A stretch of 25,049 bases of DNA from Acholeplasmatales bacterium (GTDB lineage: Bacteria > Bacillota_I > Bacilli_A > Acholeplasmatales > Anaeroplasmataceae), in assembly GCA_017388605.1 (NCBI GenBank), contig JAFPIE010000217.1, positions 1-25,049 of the forward strand. The letters are read 5' to 3'. This document shows positions 1 to 8,043 of the stretch, piece after piece. Position numbers and translations under genes: made by a program. The number at the start of each line of letters is the position of its first letter. Position 1 is the first letter of the stretch. Under the pieces are notes generated by a model. That model saw nothing but the letters and a program-made list of their open reading frames with translations, did not search any database and had not been told where the DNA came from.

Positions 1-535
1 CCTTTTTACTAAATACAATGGACATTATAAATATAGTTAAAATGCCGGTAAAGCCTGTACCAAAGCACGCAATAACGCTAGAGCCAAAGGTATAAACGTT
101 TCTACCGTTATCATTTTCCAAATTGTTTTCTAGTGTTGACCAATATGGATTTACAATAAATGCACAAATTGCTGTTAAAGCAATAGTTAATAACCAGAAT
201 ATAATGGAATACACCTTTCTTGAGGATATTTCACTAAGTAAATATAATCCTGTACCAAAAATGGATATTACCATTGCAGCTAAATAGAGTCGGTTCACAT
301 AATTGGATATAGGATTATTATATAAAGGATCTATTGTATTTGCTACAGTAGCCCAAATATCTAAGCCTAATACAAGAATAACTACAAGAATCATACGAAT
401 GAAATGCTTTTCTCTTCTTATATTCATCTTCTTTTGAGATATATATAATACCAAAATAATAAAGGCAATAATAAGACCGCATATCTGTGTATAAATATTG
501 TAGAAGGCTCCTTGTTCTAAAATCATTAAATTCAT
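1..535 (-). CDS. Multi-pass membrane protein, N-terminal part (possible sensor module of a signalling protein)
   Basis: The frame is open from ATG at 535-533 to the window edge, about 178 codons, so the C-terminus is missing. A GGGGAGG ribosome binding site lies a few bases upstream. The protein starts MNLMILEQGAFYNIYTQ and has about five hydrophobic segments, near residues 17-33, 46-64, 84-103, 111-129 and 152-174, with basic residues (SQKKMNIRREK) after the first. This resembles the membrane sensory half of proteins that end in GGDEF or histidine kinase domains in gut Bacillota. No output domain is visible inside the window, so that link is only a guess. It is transcribed in the same direction as the flavodoxin-like gene at 639-1151 but has its own likely promoter. 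Confidence 0.7.
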   Translation of the reverse strand, partial: MNLMILEQGAFYNIYTQICGLIIAFIILVLYISQKKMNIRREKHFIRMILVVILVLGLDIWATVANTIDPLYNNPISNYVNRLYLAAMVISIFGTGLYLLSEISSRKVYSIIFWLLTIALTAICAFIVNPYWSTLENNLENDNGRNVYTFGSSVIACFGTGFTGILTIFIMSIVFSKK

Positions 536-572
536 AAAAGCCCTCCCCACTTAAGAGTTATTTACTATAATC

Positions 573-581
573 ATTCTATCA
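573..581 (-). promoter_or_regulatory. Promoter for the truncated membrane protein gene
   Basis: On the minus strand TGATAGAAT is an extended -10 (TG at 581-580, TAGAAT at 578-573). No good -35 lies 16-18 bases upstream. The start codon is about 38 bases downstream of the -10. Confidence 0.5.
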
Positions 582-589
582 TAGAAATG

Positions 590-610
590 AAAAGATACCT
601 ATTATCTTTT
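590..610 (-). terminator. Weak AT-rich stem-loop after the flavodoxin-like gene
   Basis: Arms AAAAGATA (590-597) and TATCTTTT (603-610) pair with a 5-base loop. It lies between the stop at 639 and the next promoter. The stem is almost all A/T and the T-run is poor, so termination would be weak. Confidence 0.35.
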
Positions 611-638
611 TCAAAAAAGCGCCTATGAAAATGTTTCA

Positions 639-1151
639 CTACATAACATATTCCTCTTTTGTATCATTTATCCAGGAAACTAATGGCTCTAAAGCATCTA
701 AATCTATTCTTTCAAGCCCATAGGTAACTATATATAGCATATCATTTTCATCATTGGATAATCGAACCCTTTTCGCTTTTAGCTCAAGGTCCTTCCTTAT
801 ATTATTAAATACATTTCTTTCCATCATCGTAAGCTTATAATATCTAAGACCTCCTCTTAAATAAAAGAATTGATCTATTTTATTTTCAAGCTTTATGGTT
901 GAAACCCTATCCTCACTATAAGGATAAAGCCCAACACCACAAACATAGGAAATAGTGAATTTCTTCCTTACTCTATCTAATTCCATAACCTTACCATTTT
1001 TTATCCAAGAAAAATAGATAATATTCGTTTTATCCTTAAGCTTTCTAGATTCACTTAGGGAATATATAGGAAGCTTACATTTTACGGCAAGGCTATAGGC
1101 ATATTGTTTAGAAAAATCCGTATGAGTATTATATACAATTGCTTCAACCAA
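639..1151 (-). CDS. Divergent flavodoxin-like protein, 170 aa
   Basis: The N-terminus reads IVYNTHTDFSKQYAYSLA, which fits the beta-strand and phosphate-binding loop of flavodoxin-fold proteins (usual form T/S-x-T-G-x-T), with Asp12 where Gly is usual. Two later segments, YFSWIKNGKV and YVCGVGLYPYSED, sit where the second and third FMN-contact loops are expected. The C-terminal half (LRYYKLTMMERNVFNNIRK) is helical and charged, as in the flavodoxin-domain family next to protoporphyrinogen oxidase HemG. FMN binding is not certain. The start is TTG at 1151, preceded by AGAGGTGAT at a good distance; no ATG fits. It is divergent from the esterase at 1246. The physiological role is unknown. Confidence 0.6.
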   Translation of the reverse strand: MVEAIVYNTHTDFSKQYAYSLAVKCKLPIYSLSESRKLKDKTNIIYFSWIKNGKVMELDRVRKKFTISYVCGVGLYPYSEDRVSTIKLENKIDQFFYLRGGLRYYKLTMMERNVFNNIRKDLELKAKRVRLSNDENDMLYIVTYGLERIDLDALEPLVSWINDTKEEYVM

Positions 1152-1171
1152 AGGATATCACCTCTTTAACA

Positions 1172-1180
1172 ATTATACCA
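1172..1180 (-). promoter_or_regulatory. Promoter of the flavodoxin-like gene
   Basis: The minus strand has TGGTATAAT (1180-1172), an extended -10 with a perfect TATAAT. The -35 region is poor. The TTG start is about 20 bases downstream of the hexamer. Confidence 0.55.
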
Positions 1181-1198
1181 AAAAATATTGCTTTCAAA

Positions 1199-1227
1199 TT
1201 GTTTTTCATACAAGAATCTAATATAAT
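1199..1227 (+). promoter_or_regulatory. Promoter of the esterase gene
   Basis: TTGTTT (1199-1204), a 17-base spacer and TATAAT (1222-1227) form a sigma-A type promoter. Transcription would start near 1233, so the leader before GTG at 1246 is only about 12 bases. Confidence 0.65.
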
Positions 1228-1245
1228 TTTAGATGGTGATGTTGT

Positions 1246-2040
1246 GTGTTAGAATACTATAGATTATATCTTCCGAAATCCAAAAGGGAAGTTAAAATTG
1301 AAGTTTCTGTTCCAAGAAATAGAGATAATGTAACCTTTGATACAATCTATTTCTTAGACGGTCAAAATGCATTCAAGGACTCTCATGCCTCCTTTGGCAG
1401 ATCCATAAGAGCTGCAAAGGTATTAGGCCTTGCAGCAAAGGAAATGGGGAAAAGAATTCTTGGAGTTGCAATATATAATAGCGAATCTGATTTAGGTAGA
1501 ATCAATGAATATTCTCCATTTAAAATTATAAATGTTGCATCGAATGAATGGAAAAAGCAGGATTTAAAGGTTTGTAAAAATTATTGTGATGATTTTATAA
1601 ATACAATTATTCCATTTATTGAAAAGAAATATAAAACATATAATTCCTATTCACATAGAGCCATCTTTGGCTCTAGCCTTGCAGCAATTACTGCCATTTA
1701 TATGTCCTTCTTATATCCAGATTCCTTCAAATATGTAGCTAGCTTCTCTACCCCAGTATTCTTATATCCAAAGGATTTCTATTCCTTCTTAGATAAGAAT
1801 AAAAAGGAAGATAGAAAAATCTTCCTTTATGTAGGTAAAGAGGAGCAATCGGATGATATATATGATAAATTTGTATATTACAATAGTTCCTTAGAGCTAT
1901 ATAATTATTTTAAGAAGAATCAGATTCCTACAAGATTATGTATTGATCCTAAAGGAGTACATAATGAGGAAACCTGGGGAAATCATATTCAAGATTTTAT
2001 AAATTATATGTATTTTGATGATATTATCTACACATTATAA
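1246..2040 (+). CDS. Alpha/beta hydrolase, esterase D-like (putative esterase family), 264 aa
   Basis: The fold signature is clear: a strand ending DTIYFLDGQNAF (32-43, near the usual oxyanion/D-G segment), then FGSSLAA (141-147) with nucleophile Ser144 in a G-x-S-x-A elbow, and a C-terminal GVHNEETW with likely catalytic His239. The acidic residue may be Glu199 or a nearby Asp after YVG. The layout matches the enterochelin esterase/esterase D family (PF00756), whose members hydrolyse small esters; the substrate cannot be read here. No signal peptide is present, so it should be cytoplasmic. The start is GTG at 1246 behind GGTGAT; nearby ATGs are out of frame. It stands alone, divergent from the flavodoxin-like gene and convergent with nfnL. 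Confidence 0.8.
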   Translation: MLEYYRLYLPKSKREVKIEVSVPRNRDNVTFDTIYFLDGQNAFKDSHASFGRSIRAAKVLGLAAKEMGKRILGVAIYNSESDLGRINEYSPFKIINVASNEWKKQDLKVCKNYCDDFINTIIPFIEKKYKTYNSYSHRAIFGSSLAAITAIYMSFLYPDSFKYVASFSTPVFLYPKDFYSFLDKNKKEDRKIFLYVGKEEQSDDIYDKFVYYNSSLELYNYFKKNQIPTRLCIDPKGVHNEETWGNHIQDFINYMYFDDIIYTL

Positions 2041-2045
2041 GAAAA

Positions 2046-2067
2046 ATCCGCTTCTACTGAAGCGGAT
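2046..2067. terminator. Bidirectional intrinsic terminator between the esterase gene and nfnL
   Basis: ATCCGCTTC (2046-2054) pairs with GAAGCGGAT (2059-2067) around a TACT loop. On the plus strand ATTTTG follows; on the minus strand TTTTTC follows. It sits between convergent stop codons. Confidence 0.85.
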
Positions 2068-2073
2068 ATTTTG

Positions 2074-3477
2074 TTATTCATTTGCAAGCTTTACACCAGA
2101 TAATGCTTCATCAATTGCCTGAGCAGCCTTTTTACCAGCACCCATAGCTAGAATTACTGTTGCAGCGCCTGTTACAGCATCTCCACCAGCCCAAACTAAA
2201 TCATGAGTAGTCTTACCTGTTTCCTCATTTGCGATTAAGCAGCCATGGCTATTTGTTTCAAGACCTGGAGTAGTAGATGAAATTAATGGGTTAGGTGATG
2301 TACCTAAGGACATAATTACCATATCTACATCCATAACGAATTCAGAACCAGGAATAACCTGTGGTCTTCTTCTTCCAGATGCGTCTGGCTCACCAAGCTC
2401 CATACGAACACATTTCATACCAGTAACATTACCCTTTTCATCTGTAAGGATTTCTGTAGGGTTTGTTAATAATTCAAACTTAACGCCCTCTTCCTTAGCA
2501 TGATGAACCTCTTCAACTCTTGCAGGAAGCTCTTCTTCACTTCTTCTATAAACAATAGAAGCATCAGCGCCAAGTCTTAGTGCAGTACGTACAGCATCCA
2601 TAGCTACGTTACCACCACCAACAACAGCAACCTTCTTACCTACGGCAACTGGAGTATCATAGTCCGAATCAAATGCTCTCATTAGATTTACTCTTGTTAA
2701 GAATTCATTTGCGGATAAGCATTGATTTGCAGTCTCACCAGGAATACCCATGAACTTAGGTAAACCAGCACCAGAACCGATAAATACGGCATCAAATTTA
2801 TATTCATCAAATAATTGATCAATAGTTAATGTCTTACCGATAATAACATCTGTAATAATTTCAACACCTAAGGCTTTAACATTCTCTACTTCGTGAGCAA
2901 CAACTCTTTCCTTAGGTAAACGGAATTCAGGAATACCATAAACTAATACACCACCAGCCTTATGTAGTGCTTCAAAAATAGTTACAGCATAGCCCTTCTT
3001 TGCAAGCTCACCTGCGGTAGTTAATCCTGCAGGACCTGCACCAATAACTGCAATCTTTTTGCCGTTTGGCTTGCCTGGCTCTGCAACCTTAAATCCATGC
3101 TCTTTTGCATAGTCTGCAGTAAATCTTTCAAGCTTACCAATAGAAACTGCATCACCCTTTTTACCAACAACGCATCTAGCCTCACACTGCTTTTCCTGTG
3201 GACATACACGACCACATACGGCAGGAAGTGCAGAGAATTTTGCAATTTCCTTTGCGGCTTCTTCAAATTCCTTATTCTTTAAATGAGCTATAAAGCCTGG
3301 AATATTAATATTAACAGGGCAGCCCTCAACACACTGTGGCTTTTTACAAGTCAAGCAACGTCCTGCCTCTAAAACAGCTTCTTCTTCGGTATAACCTAAG
3401 CAAACCTCTTCAAAATTATGAGCTCTTACCTTTGGGTCTTGCTCAGCAATAGGTACTCTAACTGGATTTAATGCCAT
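2074..3477 (-). CDS. nfnL: NfnL / GltA-like FAD- and NAD(P)-binding iron-sulfur oxidoreductase, 467 aa
   Basis: The N-terminal domain carries two cysteine sets, C41-x2-C-x4-C-x3-C53 and C88-x3-C-x5-C-x3-C102, for two [4Fe-4S] clusters. An FAD site follows (GAGPAG, 146-151), then a second dinucleotide site (GGGNVAMD, 287-294) with YRRS (310-313), a mark of NADPH binding, and a C-terminal FAD motif GGD (431-433). This is the architecture of the glutamate synthase small subunit family, often annotated gltA. The adjacent NfnS-like gene and the absence of a GltB large subunit make it more likely the large subunit of NADH-dependent ferredoxin:NADP+ oxidoreductase. I start it at ATG 3477, with AAGGAGGAC upstream inside the nfnS end and a 1-base gap after the nfnS stop. 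The reading frame runs farther upstream but would overlap nfnS by about 125 bases. The length of 467 matches the family. Confidence 0.88.
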   Translation of the reverse strand: MALNPVRVPIAEQDPKVRAHNFEEVCLGYTEEEAVLEAGRCLTCKKPQCVEGCPVNINIPGFIAHLKNKEFEEAAKEIAKFSALPAVCGRVCPQEKQCEARCVVGKKGDAVSIGKLERFTADYAKEHGFKVAEPGKPNGKKIAVIGAGPAGLTTAGELAKKGYAVTIFEALHKAGGVLVYGIPEFRLPKERVVAHEVENVKALGVEIITDVIIGKTLTIDQLFDEYKFDAVFIGSGAGLPKFMGIPGETANQCLSANEFLTRVNLMRAFDSDYDTPVAVGKKVAVVGGGNVAMDAVRTALRLGADASIVYRRSEEELPARVEEVHHAKEEGVKFELLTNPTEILTDEKGNVTGMKCVRMELGEPDASGRRRPQVIPGSEFVMDVDMVIMSLGTSPNPLISSTTPGLETNSHGCLIANEETGKTTHDLVWAGGDAVTGAATVILAMGAGKKAAQAIDEALSGVKLANE

Positions 3478-3478
3478 A

Positions 3479-4369
3479 TTATTTGTCCTCCTTGCACTGA
3501 CCGCATCCACCATGATGTGTACGGCCTTCTTCAAAGGCAAGCTTAGCTCTGCCTTCTTCTGTCTTATAGATGGCTTGACGACGCATAGCCTGATCGAAAT
3601 CAACTAGATGTCCATCAAATTCTGGTCCATCAACACAAGCAAATTTAACCTTGCCATCAACAACAACTCTACAAGCACCACACATACCTGTACCATCAAC
3701 CATAATAGGGTTTAAGGATACAATAGTTGGAATATTATATTGCTTTGTAGCTAAACAAGCAAATTTCATCATAATCATAGGGCCAATAACTACAGCATGA
3801 TTATATTCCTTACCTTGATTTTCAACTAAATCAGCTAAGCATTTAGTAACATTACCATTAAAGCCGTAAGAACCATCATCTGTACAAACATATAAATTTG
3901 TTGCAACCTTTCTCATCATGTCCTCCATGATGATTAAATCCTTATTTCTTGCACCAATGATGACATCACAATCAAAGCCATGTTCATGCATCCACTTAAC
4001 CTGTGGATAAACTGGTGCTGTACCAACACCACCGGCAATGAAGATAACCTTCTTCTTTGCAACCTCTTCCTTTGGATCAGTAACTAAGTCTGATGGCTTA
4101 CCTAAAGGTCCAACGAAGGAAGCAAGATATTCTCCTTCCTCAAATTGTGCAAGCTCTAATGTAGATGCACCTACAGGCTGGAATACAATAGTAACAGTTC
4201 CATCCTCTGGATTCGTATCTGCAACAGTTAATGGAATTCTTTCTCCATATTCTGTGTTTCTAACAATAATAAATTGTCCAGGAAGTGCGCTTTTAGCAAC
4301 TAATGGAGCTAAAATATCCATCAAGTAAATTGTTGGATTTAATTTTACTTTTCTAACAATTTTATACAT
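3479..4369 (-). CDS. nfnS: NfnS-like FAD/NAD-binding oxidoreductase with [2Fe-2S] cluster, 296 aa
   Basis: This is a ferredoxin-NADP reductase-type fold: an FAD domain with RIPLTVAD (44-51, the family RxPL-type motif), an NAD domain with AGGVGTAPVYPQ (112-123), and a C-terminal iron-sulfur segment D225-GTGMC230-GAC233 and C245. NfnS proteins bind [2Fe-2S] with three Cys and, as I recall, one Asp, which D225 would supply. The tail adds GGCGQC (C289, C292). The relatives are the PyrK-like subunits of dihydroorotate and sulfide dehydrogenases, but the pairing with nfnL points to Nfn, which couples NADH and reduced ferredoxin oxidation to NADP+ reduction by flavin-based electron bifurcation. ATG at 4369 has AAAGGGG upstream. 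It is first in a two-gene operon. Confidence 0.87.
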   Translation of the reverse strand: MYKIVRKVKLNPTIYLMDILAPLVAKSALPGQFIIVRNTEYGERIPLTVADTNPEDGTVTIVFQPVGASTLELAQFEEGEYLASFVGPLGKPSDLVTDPKEEVAKKKVIFIAGGVGTAPVYPQVKWMHEHGFDCDVIIGARNKDLIIMEDMMRKVATNLYVCTDDGSYGFNGNVTKCLADLVENQGKEYNHAVVIGPMIMMKFACLATKQYNIPTIVSLNPIMVDGTGMCGACRVVVDGKVKFACVDGPEFDGHLVDFDQAMRRQAIYKTEEGRAKLAFEEGRTHHGGCGQCKEDK

Positions 4370-4400
4370 TTTATTTCCCCTTTCTTTTCATTCAAATTAA

Positions 4401-4409
4401 ATTATACCA
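4401..4409 (-). promoter_or_regulatory. Promoter of nfnSL
   Basis: TGGTATAAT on the minus strand (4409-4401) is an extended -10 with a perfect hexamer about 32 bases before the ATG. The -35 is weak. A second TATAAT lies at 4424-4419 but lacks a -35. Confidence 0.6.
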
Positions 4410-4464
4410 TAATCGGAGATTATATGCACATAAAATTCCGTTTTTTTATATTTTTTCGAATAAT

Positions 4465-4488
4465 TTATAAAAAATTTATTTTTTATAA
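4465..4488 (-). repeat. AT-only inverted repeat over the aroC stop codon
   Basis: TTATAAAAAAT (4465-4475) and ATTTTTTATAA (4478-4488) are perfect 11-base complements around a 2-base centre. The repeat spans the last aroC codons and stop. It could form a weak hairpin ending the aro transcript, but it has no G/C and no clean T-run after it. Confidence 0.4.
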
Positions 4489-5468
4489 GAATTATAGATT
4501 AGAGTTGCATCGCATAGGGCAATAGCAAGGCATGCCTCAAGCACAACCATAGCTCTTAATATAATTGCAGCATCATGTCTACCCTCTATTTCAAGCTTTT
4601 TAACCTTATCCTCTCTAAAATCAAAGGTATCCTGAGGCTTACCAATGGATGGAGTTGGCTTTACAAACACATTTACAACTATAGGATTACCATTAGAAAT
4701 ACCACCATTGATACCTCCATTGTTGTTCGTACTTGTCTTACCTTCTCTATCTATAATTCTATCATTAAATTCAGACCCCTTTAAGGAAGCACCAGAAAAA
4801 CCTACACCAAATTCAATTCCCTTAACACCGCCTACAGAAAACATCAAATGAGAAATGGTAGACTCTAAAGAATCAAAATATGGCTCTCCAATTCCCACTC
4901 CAACTCCTGTTGCAGTCAATGTGACAATTCCACCAACAGAATCATGATTCTCTACAGCATCCTTTAAAATGCTTTGGAATTTTGATGGATCACTACATCC
5001 ATTTAAATTCGATAATGTTGTATGAAAATCAACACCCTTAAGCATTTTTTTAGCAACGACACCTGCAGATACTAATCCTAAGGTTAATCTACCTGAAAAA
5101 TGTCCTCCACCTCTATAATCATTAAATCCATTATATTTTAAGTGGGCCGTATAATCTGCATGAGATGGTCTAGGCTGATTAATCAAATTAGAATAATCCT
5201 TACTTTTTGTATTTGTATTTTCAAAGGAAAGTAAAATTGGTGCGCCTGTAGTATATCCATTAAATACACCAGAAACAATTTTAATTTCATCTGGCTCTAT
5301 TCTTGGAGTAGTACCAAGACCACCGGACTTTCTTCTAGATAAATCTATAAGAAAATCCTCATTAGATAAAGGAATACCAGGCTTTACACCATCGAGTAAA
5401 ATACCTACCCCTCCACCGTGAGATTCACCATAAATATTAATTTGAAACAATCTTCCAAAATGGTTCAT
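4476..5468 (-). CDS. aroC: Chorismate synthase, 330 aa
   Basis: The enzyme converts 5-enolpyruvylshikimate 3-phosphate to chorismate with reduced FMN, the last common step of the aromatic pathway. Family signatures are present: GESHG (14-18), KSGGLGTTPR (47-56), RPSHADYT (100-107), RGGGHFSGR (119-127, the flavin-binding signature), and GRHD near the C-terminus followed by a long helix. At 330 residues it is shorter than the usual 360-390, mostly through short loops; no frame break is seen. ATG at 5468 follows AGGAGGAATCCT. It is the last gene of the operon, 11 bases after the chorismate mutase stop. A reduced flavin supply is needed and is not encoded here. Confidence 0.95.
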   Translation of the reverse strand: MNHFGRLFQINIYGESHGGGVGILLDGVKPGIPLSNEDFLIDLSRRKSGGLGTTPRIEPDEIKIVSGVFNGYTTGAPILLSFENTNTKSKDYSNLINQPRPSHADYTAHLKYNGFNDYRGGGHFSGRLTLGLVSAGVVAKKMLKGVDFHTTLSNLNGCSDPSKFQSILKDAVENHDSVGGIVTLTATGVGVGIGEPYFDSLESTISHLMFSVGGVKGIEFGVGFSGASLKGSEFNDRIIDREGKTSTNNNGGINGGISNGNPIVVNVFVKPTPSIGKPQDTFDFREDKVKKLEIEGRHDAAIILRAMVVLEACLAIALCDATLIYNSYKK

Positions 5469-5479
5469 AGGATTCCTCC

Positions 5480-5761
5480 TTATTTTTTATTCTTAATATA
5501 ATCCTTTTGATATTCCTTTGAGGAATTTAACACTCCCTCAAAGAAGGTTAAATAATATTTTTCAAGCTGCTTATTGGATAAAAGCTCTAGATTTCTTTTC
5601 TTTATTTCATCCTCACGGCTAGAATCAAGCACATCTATATGATTTTCCATTTTATAATCTGCAATAGATGAAACGGCAGCCATTCTTTTTATGAAAAGAT
5701 GAATCATTTCACTATCGATTTCATTAATTATTTCTCTTGCTTCATCTAATTTAGTCTTCAT
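5480..5761 (-). CDS. Chorismate mutase, AroQ class, 93 aa
   Basis: This small all-helical enzyme rearranges chorismate to prephenate. Every polar active-site position of the E. coli AroQ domain has a match with an offset of about two: R9, R26, K37, D46, R49 and E50, plus Gln85 in the last helix (SKEYQ). It stands alone, not fused to TyrA or PheA. I choose ATG at 5761; a TTG at 5770 is in frame but only two bases from GGAGG, whereas ATG sits 11 bases from it. The start overlaps the aroA end by 11 bases, which suggests translational coupling. The product feeds TyrA, encoded first in the same operon. Confidence 0.9.
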   Translation of the reverse strand: MKTKLDEAREIINEIDSEMIHLFIKRMAAVSSIADYKMENHIDVLDSSREDEIKKRNLELLSNKQLEKYYLTFFEGVLNSSKEYQKDYIKNKK

Positions 5762-7016
5762 AAGAAACAATTCCTCCTAAGCTCTCAAAAACAGAAAAGA
5801 AATTAGGGAAGGATTTTGAAACGCATCCTGCGTTTAAAATCTTAATATCTCCCTTTGTTTTTAAAGATGCCATAGCAATTGCCATAGCTACTCTATGGTC
5901 ATTATGACTATCTATAATAGCACCATGTAGCTCCTTAACACCATAAATCGTCATACCATCCTTATGCTCAATAATCTTAGCGCCCATCTTTTCCAATTCT
6001 ATTCTCATAGCTGTGATTCGATCACATTCTTTAATTCTTAATCTTCCTGCATTAATAAAATTAGATTCTCCATCTGCAAGAGCAGCTAAAACCGTTAGTG
6101 CAGGACCTAAATCTGGGCTTTGGCTAAAGTCTATAGTAGCACCATGTAAAGTTTTGTTTTCTAAGGATAATAAATCATTTTCAAAGATAATATTTGAACC
6201 AAAATCCTCCATATCCAAAAGGATTTTCTTATCTCCTTGATGAGAATCCATATTCATACAGGAAAGCTTTATATCTGCACCAAGTGCATCCGCAACTAAG
6301 AAGAATGCGGATTGGGAGAAATCTCCTTCAATTGTATAATTATATGGCTTATAGGATTGATTCCCCTTTATGATAAATTCTTTATATTCCTTATTTTCTA
6401 TTTCAATACCAAATTTCTTTAGCATATCTAAGGTTAAATCAATATATCCTTTAGATTCTAGATTTGTAGTAATAACTATTTTTGAATCTCCATCTAATAA
6501 AGGAAGTGCATATAATAAGCCAGTAATAAACTGACTTGAAATATCTCCTCTAACCTTAAATGTTCCACATTTTAATCCAGAATATACCTTTAATGGAAGA
6601 TAATCCTCTCCCCTTGTATATTTAATACCTTGGGTATCAAAAATCTCTAAAAAGGTATCTAAAGGTCTTTTTACTAAATGATTCTCACCTCTAAATTCGA
6701 TTCCCTCATCACATACTAAGGCAATAGGAATCATAAAACGAATCGTAGAGCCTGATTCATTCGCGTTAATCATAGATTTTACTCTTTTAACCTTAGAACC
6801 ATGAATCACTAAATGATCACTATATTCTTTTATTTCCGCACCACAAGCTCTCATAGCATCTATAGTAGCTAATATATCCTTTGAATATAAAACATTCGAT
6901 ATAATGCTTTCACCTTCAGCTAATGCAGCTGCAATAATTGCTCTATGCGATAAGCTTTTTGATGGTGGAATTTGGATTGTACCAGAAAGCTTATTTGGCT
7001 TTATTGTTACATTCAT
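5751..7016 (-). CDS. aroA: 3-phosphoshikimate 1-carboxyvinyltransferase (EPSP synthase), 421 aa
   Basis: The protein joins shikimate 3-phosphate and phosphoenolpyruvate. Signatures: PSKSLSHRA (18-26, with Lys20), the PEP/glyphosate loop ANESGSTIRF (85-94), SSQF for shikimate phosphate binding, the PDLGPALT segment with the catalytic Asp, RLRIKECDR and HNDHRVAMA. In the loop the usual N-S-G-T-T reads E-S-G-S-T, so Glu takes the place of a usually conserved Asn. Length is normal for bacterial enzymes. ATG at 7016 overlaps the aroB stop as ATGA, a sign of coupled translation. Third gene of the aro operon. Confidence 0.95.
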   Translation of the reverse strand: MNVTIKPNKLSGTIQIPPSKSLSHRAIIAAALAEGESIISNVLYSKDILATIDAMRACGAEIKEYSDHLVIHGSKVKRVKSMINANESGSTIRFMIPIALVCDEGIEFRGENHLVKRPLDTFLEIFDTQGIKYTRGEDYLPLKVYSGLKCGTFKVRGDISSQFITGLLYALPLLDGDSKIVITTNLESKGYIDLTLDMLKKFGIEIENKEYKEFIIKGNQSYKPYNYTIEGDFSQSAFFLVADALGADIKLSCMNMDSHQGDKKILLDMEDFGSNIIFENDLLSLENKTLHGATIDFSQSPDLGPALTVLAALADGESNFINAGRLRIKECDRITAMRIELEKMGAKIIEHKDGMTIYGVKELHGAIIDSHNDHRVAMAIAMASLKTKGDIKILNAGCVSKSFPNFFSVFESLGGIVSYED

Positions 7017-8041
7017 TTTGTATCAACCCCTAATTCTTCTTCTTTAATTGGGTAAATTACACATTCCCCAAGCTTAGTTACAAAAATAAAATTAATTGTA
7101 CCAGCTAGGTTCTTTTTATCGTAAATAACATCATGTAAATAATCCTTATAATTATATTCCACCTGTGGGAAGGAATATTTGTCTAAAATATGGCGGATTA
7201 CATCATAGGCTTCCTTATCCGTTACACCTAAATCTAAACCCATTTGTAGTGCCATTTTCATACCAATACCAACAGCAACACCATGCTTATAGCCATATTT
7301 TAATTCTATCGCATGACCAAAGGTATGACCGAAATTAAGCTTCATACGCTCGCCCGTATCAAATTCATCCATTTCGACCATTTTCTTTTTTACAGATAAA
7401 GATTCTAAAATAATGTCCTCATTAATTTCTTGTGTATTCATAAGCATTGTAAGAAGCTTCTTATTTCCAATAGCTCCATGCTTAATTAATTCTCCCATTC
7501 CACTTATATACTCACTAGGATCTAAAGTATTTAGGGTTAATGGATCGATTAATACCATTTTAGGCTGCTTGAATGCACCTAAAATATTCTTTCTACCAAA
7601 AAAATCAATTCCTGTTTTTCCACCAATGGAGGAATCCATTTGGGAAAGTAAGGATGTAGGTACTCCAATATATGGAATGCCTCTATAAAGGCTTGATGCA
7701 ACAAAGCCGCATAAATCGCCAATAACTCCTCCACCTAAAGCAAGCAATAAATGATTTCTTCTTATATCCTTTTTTAACAATTCCTCACATACATGTGCAT
7801 ATTCCGTTAAGCTCTTTGAAGATTCTCCATGAGGAATAACAACAGATTCAACTGTGTAGGAATCCTCCAGTGCCTTACTAACCTTTTTTAAATAATATTT
7901 TGCAACATTATCATCTGTGATAATAAATATCTTTTTATTTGTATATACCGTCTTAATATAATCTGCAATATGATCTAATAACCCATTTTCAATAATGATT
8001 TTATAAGAGGTGTGTGTAAGATTTATATTTAATTCCTTCAC
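7013..8041 (-). CDS. aroB: 3-dehydroquinate synthase, 342 aa
   Basis: The enzyme cyclises DAHP to 3-dehydroquinate, using NAD+ and a divalent metal. Motifs: GGGVIGDLCGFVA (103-115, NAD binding), PTSLLSQMDSSIGGKTG (128-144), metal ligand Glu184 in GELIKHG, LNFGHTFGHA (His239, His243) and HGVAVGIGM (His253). The start is GTG at 8041, two bases after the tyrA stop, with GGAG eight bases upstream; no nearby ATG fits the family N-terminus. The gene ends in TGA that overlaps the aroA start, which shows TGA is a stop in this organism. DAHP synthase, the source of its substrate, is not in the window. Confidence 0.95.
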   Translation of the reverse strand: MKELNINLTHTSYKIIIENGLLDHIADYIKTVYTNKKIFIITDDNVAKYYLKKVSKALEDSYTVESVVIPHGESSKSLTEYAHVCEELLKKDIRRNHLLLALGGGVIGDLCGFVASSLYRGIPYIGVPTSLLSQMDSSIGGKTGIDFFGRKNILGAFKQPKMVLIDPLTLNTLDPSEYISGMGELIKHGAIGNKKLLTMLMNTQEINEDIILESLSVKKKMVEMDEFDTGERMKLNFGHTFGHAIELKYGYKHGVAVGIGMKMALQMGLDLGVTDKEAYDVIRHILDKYSFPQVEYNYKDYLHDVIYDKKNLAGTINFIFVTKLGECVIYPIKEEELGVDTK

Positions 8042-8043
8042 GA

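Noticed and set aside
3478..3603. A longer nfnL start at 3603
   Set aside because: The extra 42 residues overlap nfnS in another frame, resemble nothing in the family, and ATG 3477 has a strong ribosome site and gives the usual length.
7013..7016. Mycoplasma-type code with TGA as tryptophan
   Set aside because: aroB ends at a TGA that overlaps the aroA start as ATGA, and reading through would extend the protein beyond its family length.
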